The position numbers and the translations under genes are program-made. Below are positions 48,681-61,763 of a stretch of 64,000 bases of DNA, in pieces. The stretch lies in assembly GCA_949130485.1 (NCBI GenBank), contig OX422192.1, positions 2,021,585-2,085,584 on the forward strand, given 5' to 3'. The stretch comes from Agelas oroides (taxonomy: Eukaryota; Porifera; Demospongiae; Agelasida; Agelasidae). The notes below the pieces were generated by a model. The model searched no databases. It was not told the origin of the DNA and saw nothing but the letters and a program-made list of their open reading frames with translations. Numbering within the stretch: position 1 is the first letter of the stretch; each line of letters starts with the position of its first letter.

Positions 48681-49120
48681 GGCTTATTTGTTCAAAAGAG
48701 TGGAGAGGATACAGAACTATGCAATGAGGCTTATTTGTTCAAAAGAGTGGAGAGGATACAGAACTATGCAATGAGGCTTATTTGTTCAAAAGAGTGGAGA
48801 GGATACAGAACTATGCAATGAGGCTTATTTGTTCAAAAGAGTGGAGAGGATACAGAACTATGCAATGAGGCTTATTTGTTCAAAAGAGTGGAGAGGATAC
48901 AGAACTATGCAATGAGGCTTATTTGTTCAAAAGAGTGGAGAGGATACAGAACTATGCAATGAGGCTTATTTGTTCAAAAGAGTGGAGAGGATACAGAACT
49001 ATGCAATGAGGCTTATTTGTTCAAAAGAGTGGAGAGGATACAGAACTATGCAATGAGGCTTATTTGTTCAAAAGAGTGGAGAGGATACAGAACTATGCAA
49101 TGAGGCTTATTTGTTCAAAA
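48604..49120 (+). repeat. Eleven identical 47-bp tandem copies inside the reverse transcriptase gene
   Basis: The unit begins GAGTGGAGAGGATACAGAAC and ends TATTTGTTCAAAA. Starts fall every 47 bp from 48604 to 49074, and 517 bp is exactly 11 x 47. No difference between copies was noticed. One unit corresponds to the conserved protein stretch RVERIQNYAMRLICSK. Since 47 is not a multiple of three, the ten extra copies (470 bp) shift the frame by two and are the only break between the upstream and downstream parts of the protein. Confidence 0.97.
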
Positions 49121-49468
49121 CCACCAAGGACACCTAGTGAAGAACTGAGGAGTGATATGAACTGGATGCCCCTGTCGAAAAGACGGGAGTTGTTCAGGTT
49201 GGTACTAGTCCACCGGTGTGTGCATGGGCGAGCACCTGCCTACCTGGCAGAGTGTTATGAGACTAACAAACAGTATGGACATTGTGTTACACGGGGAGCC
49301 AATAAATTGCATTTAAAGTCAGTGAACACAGAGTTTGGCAGGAGAGCTACCATGTTTAAAGGTGCACAAGAGTGGAACAAGTTACCGGCAGATCTGAGAA
49401 ATGTGCAGAACATTAACACATTTAGAAAACTCTTAAAAACTCAATACATTTGTGGCATTAGTACCTGA
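49064..49468 (+). pseudogene. Reverse transcriptase C-terminal region, separated by the 47-bp array
   Basis: After the last 47-bp unit the frame continues through ELRSDMNWMPLSKRRELFRL, VHRCVHGRAPAYLAECY and FKGAQEWNKLPADLRN to TGA at 49466-49468. The W-x-P-x-x-x-R order, the HG-x-APAYL box and the W-N-x-LP-x-x-R box are the usual C-terminal end of CR1/L2-type ORF2 proteins. It has no start of its own and is a detached tail of the upstream frame. Confidence 0.9.
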
Positions 49469-49673
49469 GTGTATTTTTACCTGTTTTCTTTAATTTTTGC
49501 TACTTCCTGCATGTTTGCAGTATTGTATTTAACCTTTTGCTTGTATGGTTTCCTTTCTTGTTTTGTTCTTTGGTGTTGTATGTATATACAGGACTCCCTG
49601 GTGGACCAGCCACTGGCTGAAGGGACATTTCCTGCTTGAAATTAAAATTAATCAATCAATCAATCAATCAATC
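49469..49673 (+). other. Retrotransposon 3' untranslated region with AATC tail
   Basis: About 180 bp of T-rich sequence after the stop leads to six perfect AATC units at 49650-49673, then directly to satellite sequence. A short tandem tail of this type is typical of CR1/L2/Rex1 elements and is probably where reverse transcription started. Confidence 0.85.
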
Positions 49674-52600
49674 ATATTTTACGACACATGGTTTTTGCTC
49701 AGAATAGGGAACATTCTTGGCTACTCACTGTCTAAAGCAGCCCTTTCCTGCCTGCCACTACTGCCTGATTTCTTGACAGCAGGTGCTCGAAAGGTAGACT
49801 TGTGATGGCTCACTGACAGTGAGAGATTCCACTTGACAGAACAGCTTTGAGAAGTGGTTTGTAAAGCAAGTTAAAACAAAGCTCCCTTATTCGTGTTCAT
49901 ACTCGTATGCTTAACTTCTGATAAAACTGGATGCGGAAACATTATTCGTGTTCATACTCGTAAGTTTAACATCCAAAGAGCACTGATATGCTAAACTTAA
50001 CTGGATGCGGAATACTTTTCAAAAGAAAGGTTTTCCTTCACAGTAAAAATTTGTGACCAATCATTGTATGCAAGTTAGCGTCATGTTTTAGCGAGTCTTC
50101 AGAAGGTCAACAGGTTCCTGGATTTCCAGGAATGGGATGTGTTTCATGTTTATGACACCATGCCATGACATGATTCTTTTTTTTGAAAACCAATAGTGGG
50201 ATGCGATTTGTATTTTATGCCATATGGTTTTTGTCACCGTGCTGCTCAGAATAGGGAACATTCCTGGCTGCTCAGTGTCTAAAGCAGCCCTTTCCTGCCT
50301 GCCACTACTGCCTGATTTCTTGACAGCAGGTGCTCGAAAGGTAGACCTGTGATGGCTCACCGACAGTGAGAGATTCCACTTGACAGAACAGCTTTGAGAA
50401 GTGGTTTGTAAAGCAAGTTAAAACAAAGCTCCCTTATTCGTGTTCATACTCGTAAGTTTAGCCTCCAAAGAGTACTGATATGCTAAACATAACTGGATGC
50501 GGAAAGTTTTTCAAATGAAAGTTTCTCCTTCACAGTAAAAATTTGTGACCAATCATTGTATACAAGTTAGCGTCATGTTTTAGCGAGTCTTCAGAAGGTC
50601 AACAGGTTCCTGGACTTCCAGGAATAGGATGTCTTTCCTGTTTATGAGATCATGACAAGATTGTTTTTGTTTTTTTTGAAAACAAATAGTGAGACATGAT
50701 TTGTATTTTATGACACATGGTTTTTGTCACCGTCCTGCTCAGAATAGGGAACATTCTTGGCTACTCAGTGTCTAAAGCAGCCCTTTCCTGCCTGCCACTA
50801 CTGCCTGATTTCTTGACAGCAGGTGCTTGAAAAGTAGACTTGTGATGGTTCACCGACATTGAGAGATTCCACTTGACAGAACAGCTTTGAGAAGTGGTTT
50901 GTAAAGCAAGTTAAAACAAAGCTCCCTTATTCGTGTTCATACTCGTAAGTTTAACCTCCAAAGAGTACTGATAAGCTAAACATAACTGGATGCAGAAAGT
51001 TTTTCAGTTTTTCCTTCACAGTAAAAATTCGTGACCAATCATTGTATACAAGTTAGCGTCATGTTTTAGCGAGTCTTCAGAAGGTCAACAGGTTCCTGGA
51101 TTTCCAGGAATAGGATGTCTTTCATGTTTATAACACCATGACAAGATTGTTTTTTTTTTGAAAACAAATAGTGAGACATGATTTGTATTTTATGACACAT
51201 GGTTTTTGTCACCGTCCTGCTGAGAATAGGGAACATTCTTGGCTACTCACTGTCTAAAGCAGCCCTTTCCTGCCTACCACTACTGCCTGATTTCTTGACA
51301 GCAGGTGCTCGAAAAGTAGACTTGTGATGGCTCACCGACAGTGAGAGATTCCACTTGAAAGAACAGCTTTGAGAAGTGGTTTGTAAAGCAAGTTAAAACA
51401 AAGCTCCCTTATTCGTGTTCATACTCGTAAGTTTAGCCTCCAAAGAGTACAGATAAGCTAAACATAACTGGATGCGGAATACTTTTCAAAAGAAAGTTTT
51501 TCCTTCACAGTACAAATTTGTGACCAATCATTGTATACAAGTTAGCGTCATGTTTTAGCGAGTCTTCAGAAGGTCAACAGGTTCCTGGATTTCCAGGAAT
51601 AGGATGTCTTTCCTGTTTATGAGATCATGACAAGATTGTTTTTTTTTTTGAAAACAAATAGTGAGACATGATTTGTATTTTATGCCATATGGTTTTTGTC
51701 ACCGTCCTGCTCAGAATAGGGAACATTCCTGGCTGCTCAGTGTCTAAAGCAGCCCTTTCCTGCCTGCCACTACTGCCTGATTTCTTGACAGCAGGTGCTC
51801 GAAAAGTAGACTTGTGATGGCTCACCGACAGTGAGAGATTCCACTTGAAAGAACAGCTTTGAGAAGTGGTTTGTAAAGCAAGTTGAAACAAAGCTCCCTT
51901 ATTCGTGTTCATACTCGTAAGTTTAACATCCAAAGAGTACTGATAAGCTAAACATAACTGGATGTGGAATACTTTTCAAAAGAAAGGTTTTCCTTCACAG
52001 TAAAAATTTGTGACCAATCATTGTATACAAGTTAGCGTCATGTTTTAGCGAGTCTTCAGAAGGTCAGCAGGTTCCTGGATTTCCAGGAATGGGATGTGTT
52101 TCATGTTTATGACACCATGCCATGACATGATTCTTTTTTGGAAACCAATAGTGGGATGCGATTTGTATTTTATGCCATATGGTTTTTGTCACCGTGCTGC
52201 TCAGAATAGGGAACATTCCTGGCTGCTCAGTGTCTAAAGCAGCCCTTTCCTGCCTGCCACTACTGCCTGATTTCTTGACAGCGGGTGCTCGAAAGGTAGC
52301 CTTGTGATGGCTCACCGACAGTGAGAGATTCCACTTGACAGAACAGCTTTGAGAAGTGGTTTGTAAAGCAAGTTAAAACAATGCTCCCTTATTCGTGTTC
52401 ATACTCGTAAGTTTAGCCTCCAAAGAGTACAGATAAGCTAAACATAACTGGATGCGGAAAGTTTTTCAAATGAAAGTTTTTCCTTCACAGTAAAAATTTG
52501 TGACCAATCATTGTGTAGAAGTTAGCGTCATCTTTTAGCCAGAGTTCAGAACGTCAACACGTTCCTGGATTTCCAGGAATAGTATGTCTTTCATGTTTAT

Positions 52601-55600
52601 GACACCATGACAAGATTGTTTTCTTTTTTTTGAAAACAAATAGTGAGACATGATTTGTATTTTATGACACATGGTTTTTGCTCAGAATAGGGAACATTCT
52701 TGGCTACTCAGTGTCTAAAGCAGCCCTTTCCTGCCTGCCACTACTGCCTGATTTCTTGACAGCGGGTGCTCGAAAGGTAGCCTTGTGATGGCTCACCGAC
52801 AGTGAGAGATTCCACTTGACAGAACAGCTTTGAGAAGTGGTTTGTAAAGCAAGTTAAAACAATGCTCCCTTATTCGTGTTCATACTTGTAAGTTTAGCCT
52901 CCAAAGAGTACAGATAAGCTAAACATAACTGGATGCGGAAAGTTTTTCAAATGAAAGTTTTTCCTTCACAGTAAAAATTTGTGACCAATCATTGTGTAGA
53001 AGTTAGCGTCATCTTTTAGCCAGAGTTCAGAACGTCAACACGTTCCTGGATTTCCAGGAATAGTATGTCTTTCATGTTTATGACACCATGACAAGATTGT
53101 TTTCTTTTTTTTGAAAACAAATAGTGAGACATGATTTGTATTTTATGACACATGGTTTTTGTCACCGTCCTGCTCAGAATAGGGAACATTCTTGGCTACT
53201 CAGTGTCTAAAGCAGCCCTTTCCTGCCTGCCACTACTGCCTGATTTCTTGACAGCAGGTGCTCGAAAGGTAGACTTGTGATGGCTCACAGACAGTGAGAG
53301 ATTCCACTTGACAGAACAGCTTTGAGAAGAACTTTGTAAAGCAAGTTAAGACAAAGCTCCCTTATTCGTGCTCATACTCGTAAGCTTAACATCCAAAGAG
53401 TAATGATAAGCTAAACATAACTCGATGCGGAAAGTTTCTGAAATGAAAGTTTGTCCTTCACAGTAAAAATTTGTGACCAATCATTGTATAGAAGTTAGCG
53501 TCATGTTTTAGCCAGTCTTCAGAAGGTCAACAGGTTCCTGGATTTCCAGGAATAGGATGTCTTTCCTGTTTATGACACCATGACAAGATTGTTTTGTTTT
53601 ATTTGAAAACAAATAGTGAGACGTGATTTGTATTTTATGACACATGGTTTTTGTCACCGTCCTGCTCAGAATAGGGAACATTCTTGGCTACTCAGTGTCT
53701 AAAGCAGCCCTTTCCTGCCTGCCACTACTGCCTGATTTCTTGACAGCAGGTGCTCGAAAGGTAGACTTGTGATGGCTCACAGACAGTGAGAGATTCCACT
53801 TGACAGAACAGCTTTGAGAAGAACTTTGTAAAGCAAGTTAAGACAAAGCTCCCTTATTCGTGCTCATACTCGTAAGTTTAACATCCAAAGAGTAATGATA
53901 AGCTAAACATAACTCGATGCGGAAAGTTTCTGAAATGAAAGTTTGTCCTTCACAGTAAAAATTTGTGACCAATCATTGTATAGAAGTTAGCGTCATAGTC
54001 TTCAGAAGGTCAACACGTTCCTGGATTTCCAGGAATGGGATGTGTTTCATGTTTATGACACCATGACATGATTCTTTTTTTGAAAACCAATAGTGGGATG
54101 TGATTTGTATTTTATGACACATGGTTTTTGTCACCGTGCTGCTCAGAATAGGGAACATTCCTGGCTGCTCAGTGTCTAAAGCAGCCCTTTCCTACCTGCC
54201 ACTACTGCCTGATTTCTTGACAGCAGGTGCTCGAAAGGTAGACTTGTGATGGATCACCGACAGTGCGAGGTTCCACTTGAAAGAACAGCTTTGAGAAGAA
54301 GTTTGTAAAGCAAGTTAAGACAAAGCTCCCTTATTCGTGTTCATACTCGTAAGTTTAACATCCAAAGAGCACTGATATGCTAAACATAACTGGATGCGGA
54401 AAGTTTTTGAAAGTAACAATTTGTAAGCAATCATTGTGTAGAAGTTATCGTCATGTTTTAGCGAGTCTTCAGAAGGTCTTTATAGTGAGACATGATTTGT
54501 ATTTTTTGACACATGGTTTTTGCTTAGAATAGGGAACATTCTTGGCTACTCAGTGTCTAAAGCAGCCCTTTCCTGCCTGCCACTACTGCCTGATTTCTTG
54601 ACAGCAGGTGCTCGAAAGGTAGACTTGTGATGGCTTACCGACAGTGAGAGATTCCACTTGACAGAACAGCTTGGAGAAGAACTTCGTAAAGCAAGTTAAA
54701 ACAAAGCTCCCTTATTAGTGTTCATACTCGTAAGTTAAATCTCCAAAGAGTACTGATATAACTGGATGCGGAAAGTTTTTTGAAATGAAAGTTTTTCCTT
54801 CAAAGTAAAAATTTGTAAGCAATCATTGTATAGAAGTTAGCATCATGTTTTAGCCAGTCTTCAAAAGGTCAGTCAACAGGATCCTAGATTTCCAGGAATA
54901 GGATGTCTTTCATGTTTATGACACCATGACAAGATTCTTTTTTTTTTATTGAAAACAAATACTGAGGCGTGATTTGCATTTTATGACACATGGTTTTTGT
55001 CACCCTGCTGCTCAGAATAGGGAACATTCTTGGCTGCTCAGTGTCCAAAGCAGCCCTTTCCTGCCTGCCACTACTCCCTGATTTCTTGACAGCAGGTGCT
55101 CGAAAGGTAGACTTGTGATGGCTCACCGACAGTGAGAGATTCCACTTTACAGAACAGCTTTGAGAAGAAGTTTGTAAAGCAAGTTAAAACAAAGCTCCCT
55201 TATTCGTGTTCATACTCGTATGCTTAACTTCTGATAAAACTGGATGCGGAAACATTTTGAAATGAAAGTTTTTCCTTCACAATATAAATTTGTAAGCAAT
55301 CATTGTATAGAAGTTAGCGTCATGTTTTAGCGAGTCTTCAGAACGTCAACACATTCCTGGATTTCCAGGAATAGGATTGTTTATGACACCGTGACATGAT
55401 TACTTTTTTTTTTTGAAAATGAATAGCGACACATGATTATATTTTAAAACATATGGTTTTTGTCACCCTGCTGCTCAGAATAGGGAACATTCTTGGCTGC
55501 TCAGTGTCTAAAGCAGCCCTTTCCTGCCTGCCACTACTGCCTGATTTCTTGACAGCAGGTGCTCGAAAGGTAGACTTGTGATGGCTCACCGACAGTGAGA

Positions 55601-58600
55601 GATTCCACTTGAAAGAACAGCTTTGACAAGAAGTTTGTAAAGATAAAAAGAGCTTCCTCATTCGCGTTCGTATTCGGAAGTTTAACCTCCAAAGAGTACT
55701 GATAAGCTAAATATAACTGGATGCGGTTGAAATGAAAGTTTTTCCTTCAAAGTAAAAATTTGTGCAAGCAATCATTGTATGGAAGTTAGCATCATGTTTT
55801 AGCCAGTCTTGAGAAGGTCAGCAAGTTCCTGGAGTTCCAGGAATAGGATGTCTTGTCTTTATGACATTTTTTTTGAAAACAAATAGTGAGACATGATTCG
55901 TATTTTACGACACATGGTTTTTGCTCAGAATAGGGAACATTCTTGGCTACTCACTGTCTAAAGCAGCCCTTTCCTGCCTGCCACTACTGCCTGATTTCTT
56001 GACAGCAGGTGCTCGAAAAGTAGCCTTGTGATTGCTCGCCAACAGTGAGAGATTCCACTTGACAGAACAGCTTTGAGAAGTGGTTTGTAAAGCAAGTTAA
56101 AACAAAGCTCCCTTATTCGTGTTCATACTCGTAAGTTTAACATCCAAAGAGTACTGATAAGCCAAACATAACTGGATGCGGAAAGCTTTTCAAAAGAAAG
56201 TTTTTCCTTCACAGTAAAAATTTGTGACCAATCATTGTATACAAGTTAGCGTCATGTTTTAGCCAGTCTTCAGAAGGTCAACAGGTTCCTGGATTTCCAG
56301 GAATGGGATGTGTTTCATGTATATCACACCATGACAAGATTGTTTTCTTTTTTGAAAACAAATAGTGAGACATGATTCGTATTTTACGACACATGGTTTT
56401 TGCTCAGAATAGGGAACATTCTTGGCTACTCACTGTCTAAAGCAGCCCTTTCCTGCCTGCCACTACTGCCTGATTTCTTGACAGCAGGTGCTCGAAAGGT
56501 AGCCTTGTGATGGCTCACTGACAGTGAGAGATTCCACTTGACAGAACAGCTTTGAGAAGTGGTTTGTAAAGCAAGTTAAAACAAAGCTCCCTTATTCGTG
56601 TTCATACTCGTAAATTTAGCCTCCAAAGAGTACTGATAAGCTAAACATAACTGGATGCGGAAAGCTTTTCAAAAGAAAGTTTTTCCTTCACAGTAAAAAT
56701 TTGTGACCAATCATTGTATACAAGTTAGCGTCATGTTTAGCGAGTCTTAGCAGGTTCCTGGATTTCCAGGAATAGGATGTCTTTCCTGTTTATGACACCA
56801 TGACAAGATTTTCTTTTTTGAAAACAAATAGTGAGACATGATTCATATTTTACGACACATGGTTTTTGCTCAGAATAGGGAACATTCTTGGCTACTCATT
56901 GTCTAAAGCAGCCCTTTCCTGCCTGCCACTACTGCCTGATTTCTTGACAGCAGGTGCTCGAAAAGTAGCCTTGTGATTGCTCGCCGACAGTGAGAGATTC
57001 CACTTGACAGAACAGCTTTGAGAAGTGGTTTGTAAAGCAAGTTAAAACAAAGCTCCCTTATTCGTGTTCATACTCGTAAATTTAGCCTCCAAAGAGTACT
57101 GATAAGCCAAACATAACTGGATGCGGAAAGCTTTTCAAAAGAAAGTTTTTCCTTCACAGTAAAAATTTGTGACCAATCATTGTATACAAGTTAGCGTCAT
57201 GTTTTAGCCAGTCTTCAGAAGGTCAACAGGTTCCTGGATTTCCAGGAATGGGATGTGTTTCATGTATATCACACCATGACAAGATTGTTTTCTTTTTTGA
57301 AAACAAATAGTGAGACATGATTCGTATTTTACGACACATGGTTTTTGCTCAGAATAGGGAACATTCTTGGCTACTCACTGTCTAAAGCAGCCCTTTCCTG
57401 CCTGCCACTACTGCCTGATTTCTTGACAGCAGGTGCTCGAAAGGTAGCCTTGTGATGGCTCACTGACAGTGAGAGATTCCACTTGACAGAACAGCTTTGA
57501 GAAGTGGTTTGTAAAGCAAGTTAAAACAAAGCTCCCTTATTCGTGTTCATACTCATAAATTTAGCCTCCAAAGAGTACTGATAAGCTAAACATAACTGGA
57601 TGCGGAAAGCTTTTCAAAAGAAAGTTTTTCCTTCACAGTAAAAATTTGTGACCAATCATTGTATACAAGTTAGCGTCATGTTTTAGCGAGTCTTCAGAAG
57701 GTCAACAGGTTCCTGGATTTCCAGGAATGGTATGTCTTTCCTGTTTATGACACCATGACAAGATTGTTTTCTTTTTTGAAAACAAATAGTGAGACATGAT
57801 TCGTATTTGACGACACATGGTTTTTGCTCAGAATAGGGAACATTCTTGGCTACTCATTGTCTAAAGCAGCCCTTTCCTGCCTGCCACTACTGCCTGATTT
57901 CTTGACAGCAGGTGCTCGAAAGGTAGCCTTGTGATTGCTCGCCGACAGTGAGAGATTCCACTTGACAGAACAGCTTTGAGAAGTGGTTTGTAAAGCAAGT
58001 TGAAACAAAGCTCCCTTTATTCGTGTTCATACTCGTAAGTTTAGCCTCCAAAGAGTACAGATAAGCCAAACATAACTGGATGCGGAAAGCTTTTCAAAAG
58101 AAAGTTTTTCCTTCACAGTAAAAATTTGTGACCAATCATTGTATACAAGTTAGCGTACAAGTTAGCGAGTCTTAGCAGGTTCCTGGATTTCCAGGAATAG
58201 GATGTCTTTCCTGTTTATGACACCATGACAAGATTTTCTTTTTTGAAAACAAATAGTGAGACATGATTCATATTTTACGACACATGGTTTTTGCTCAGAA
58301 TAGGGAACATTCTTGGCTACTCATTGTCTAAAGCAGCCCTTTCCTGCCTGCCACTACTGCCTGATTTCTTGACAGCAGGTGCTCGAAAGGTAGCCTTGTG
58401 ATTGCTCGCCGACAGTGAGAGATTCCACTTGACAGAACAGCTTTGAGAAGAAGTTTGTAAAGCAAGTTGAAACAAAGCTCCCTTATTCGTGTTCATACTC
58501 GTAAGTTTAGCCTCCAAAGAGCACTGATAAGCTAAACATAACTGGATGCTGAAAGCTTTTCAAAAGAAAGTTTTTCTTTCACAGTAAAAATTTGTGACCA

Positions 58601-60347
58601 ATCATTGTATACAAGTTAGCGTCATGTTTAGCGAGTCTTCAGAAGGTCATCAGGTTCGTGTTATGTCTTTCATGTTTATGACACCACAAGAAGATTGTTT
58701 TTTTTTTTGGAAAACAAATGGTGAGACGTGATTTGTATTTTATGACACATGGTTTTTGTCACCGTCCTGCTCAGAATAGGGAACATTCTCGGCTACTCAC
58801 TGTCTAAAGCAGCCCTTTCCTGCCTGCCACTACTGCCTGATTTCTTGACAGCAGGTGCTCGAAAGGTAGCCTTGTGATGGCTCACCGACAGTGAGAGATT
58901 CCACTTGACAGAACAGCTTTGAGAAGTGGTTTGTAAAGCAAGTTAAAACAAAGCTCCCTTATTCGTGTTCATACTCGTAAATTTAGCCTCCAAAGAGTAC
59001 TGATAAGCTAAACATAACTGGATGCGGAAAGTTTTTCCTTCACAGTAAAAATTTGTGACCAATCATTGTGTAGAAGTTAGCGTCATGTTTTAGCAAATCT
59101 TCAGAAGGTCAACACGTTCCTGGATTTCCAGGAATAGGATGTCTTTCATGTTTATGACACCATGACAAGATTGTTGTTTTTTTTAGTGAGACGTGATTTG
59201 CATTTTATGACACATGGTTTTATCGCCCTGCTGCTCAGAATACGGAACATTCTTGGCTACTCAGTGTCTAAAGCAGCCCTTTCCTGCCTGCCACTACTGC
59301 CTGATTTCTTGACAGCAGGTGCTCGAAAGGTAGACTTGTGATGGCTCACCAACAGTGAGAGGTTCCACTTGAAAGAACAGCTTTGAGAAGAAGTTTGTAA
59401 AACAAGTTAAAACAAAGCTCCTTTATTCGTGTTCATACTCGTAAGTTTAGCCTCCATAGAGCACAGATAAGCTAAACATAACTGGATGCGGAAAGCTTTT
59501 CAAAAGAAAAATTTCCTTGACAGCAAAAATTTATGAACAATCATTGTATACAAGTTAGCGTCATCTTTTAGCCAGTCTTCAGAAGGTCAACAGGTTCCTG
59601 GATTTCCAGGAATGGGATGTGTTTCATGTTTATGACACCATGACAAGATTGTTTTCTTTTTTGAAAACAAATAGTGAGACATGATTCGTATTTTACGACA
59701 CATGGTTTTTGCTCAGAATAGGGAACATTCTTGGCTACTCATTGTCTAAAGCAGCCCTTTCCTGCCTGCCACTACTGCCTGATTTCTTGACAGCAGGTGC
59801 TCGAAAGGTAGCCTTGTGATGGCTCACCGACAGTGAGAGATTCCACTTGACAGAACAGCTTTGAGAAGTGGTTTGTAAAACAAGTTAAAACAAAGCTCCC
59901 TTATTCGTGTTCATACTCGTAAGTTTAACCTCCAAAGAGTACAGATAAGCTAAACATAACTGGATGCGGAAAGTTTTTGAAATGAAAGTTTTTCCTTCAC
60001 AGTAAAAATTTGTAAGCAATCATTGTATACAAGTTAGCGTCATGTTTTAGCCAGTCTTCAGAAGGTCAACAAGTTCCTGGAGTTCCAGGAATAGGATTGT
60101 CTTTTGTCTTTATGACTTTTCTTTTTTGAAAACAAATAGTGAGACATGATTCATATATATATTTTAAAACATATGGTTTTTGTCACCGTACTGCTCAGAA
60201 TAGGGAACATTCTTGGCTACTCAGTGTCTAAAGCAGCCCTTTCCTGGCTGCCACTACTGCCTGATTTATTGACAGCAGGTGCTCGAAAGGCAGACTTGTG
60301 ATGGCTCACCGACAGTGAGAGATTCCACTTGACAGAACAGCTTTGAG
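49674..60347. repeat. 480-490 bp satellite, right block (about 22 units)
   Basis: The same unit as at 43040-46014 continues, with CCTGATTTCTTGACAGCAGG about every 480 bp from 49763 to 60260. Local higher-order structure is visible. The AACGTCAACACGTTCC variant recurs at about 52550 and 53033. The CATGTATATCACACC variant recurs at 56317 and 57262, two units apart. The CGAGTCTTAGCAGG deletion recurs near 56740 and 58165, three units apart. Several units are shortened, for example near 54480 and 59180. In each unit the minus strand carries a partly open frame (SHHKSTFRAPAVKKSGSS, then RQERAALDTEQPGMFPILS), interrupted at different points. No gene is assigned. Confidence 0.95.
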
Positions 60348-60469
60348 AAAAATCTGGATAGCAAGTGAGTTCTTCACATCAAGTCTTGAAAGTCAAAGAA
60401 TGCTGTTTGTTACAAATAAACTGAGATCAGTCTGCAGCTCATGAATGCCAAGCATGGGATAAGGTTTTT

Positions 60470-60946
60470 AAACTAATTATCTACACTTTATAAACCTTAT
60501 CATAAATCTGCTCATGAGAAGTGCAAGACAGATTAGAACAAACAACAATTTATATCATCACACTGTCATCTAAAATTATTGTAATGAGTGACTGGCAGAT
60601 CGATACTGCCAGTTCTGATAAGCTTTATGCAATGCATAAGAAGTTGGTTGAGAAGGTTTGGAATAATTTATAAGCGTAAAAGAGAGTGTGGTTTATGATC
60701 TTTGTAAACTAATTATCTAAACTGTATAAACCTTATCATAAATCAGCTCATGAGAAGTGCAAGACATATTAGAACAAACAACAATTTATATCATCACACT
60801 GTCATCTAAAATTATTGTAACGAGCGACTGGCAGATACCTCCAGTTCCGAAAGCTTTATGCAATGCATAAGAAGTTGGTTGAGAAGGTTTGGAATAATTT
60901 ATAAGTAGTATATACGTAAAAAAAAGAGTGTAGTTTATGATCTTTG
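60470..60946 (+). repeat. 236-bp direct duplication
   Basis: The segment from AAACTAATTATCTA at 60470 recurs at 60706 with a few substitutions and small indels. It includes GCTCATGAGAAGTGCAAGAC, ATCATCACACTGTCATC and GCATAAGAAGTTGGTTGAG. It is adjacent to the end of the second satellite. No coding role is seen. Confidence 0.9.
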
Positions 60947-61763
60947 ACATTTTCTGTGTAAAATTAAGAAGTCTGTCCAAGCAAGCAAGCAAGCTTAAAC
61001 ATTCACGCACTTTCACAATAGCCAGCGAGGGGCATTCTCAAACTTTCCGCAATGACCGATGTGCTGTACGTATGGGTAACTTTCAAACCCAAACCACAAA
61101 AGTCACAGGGAAATCTCTTTAACTTGGTGTCAAGTTTTGTATTTCTAGTTAGTACTGATGCAGGTACTGCTTCACTTTGCAAGCTCACGATACGCAGACG
61201 TCTTTTATTGATCACATTCTTTACTACCGCACACTGCTGTTTTCATAGTTTGTGAGTATCTGCAGTTCCGCTATTATCTACAACTGTATACTTGCTATTG
61301 TCATACTTAATTACTTAGACTAGTCCCCAATGTAATACACAGGAAACCCACATAGTTGCTATATTAACAGGGTAAATTAGGCCGTCCGTACACTTACATT
61401 TGTCACTTTTTCACTACCATTATTGTACTTTTGCCAACAAAGCAGTCTTTAAAGATTCGACGTGTCTTGTCAGCGTCATGAGAGTGATGAGCTGGATAAC
61501 CCATCCAGGATGTTGAGCAATACAGCCAGCAGAAAGATGGTATGATCACCAGTAGGACATAAACACAAAGGCAATAGTTACTAACATAGAGGAGCTATTC
61601 AACTCTAGTGTCAAAGTAATGAGGTAACAACGCAAAGCCACACATTTTCTTCTGGTTACGAGAGTTTAGGTATCTTGATTGATATAAGACAATTGAAGCT
61701 GGTGGTTGTGCTTATTAATGGCATCCACATGGGAGATTACAACTTTAGAAATTCTTTCTTCAG
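60947..61763. other. Sparse region, weak coding hints only
   Basis: A plus-strand frame near 60937-61065 (HSRTFTIASEGHSQTF) runs to a GTACGT donor-like site, but no convincing acceptor precedes it. The remainder shows nothing recognisable. Confidence 0.35.

Larger units (their letters stand above)
46015..49673 (+). mobile_element. 5'-truncated CR1/L2-like non-LTR retrotransposon
   Basis: A 3.66-kb insert splits the 480-bp satellite. It encodes an apurinic-type endonuclease followed by a reverse transcriptase and a CR1/L2-type C-terminal region. It ends in six AATC units rather than poly(A), as is usual for this group. The 5' end starts inside coding sequence: the frame is already open at 46014, so the upstream part is missing. 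The satellite stops at CAACAGG and resumes at ATATTTTACGACAC, so about 95 bp of the unit is absent at the insertion site. No target duplication is visible. It is unlikely to be mobile, because the element is truncated and its frame is broken by an internal tandem array. Confidence 0.9.

Noticed and set aside
46005..49690. Target-site duplication around the retrotransposon
   Set aside because: The sequences at the two junctions do not match each other beyond a couple of bases, and satellite sequence is missing instead.
45033..58517. Minus-strand 60-100 codon frames as separate genes
   Set aside because: They recur once per satellite unit, are interrupted at different points and lack start or splice consistency. 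They were kept only as a finding about the origin of the satellite.
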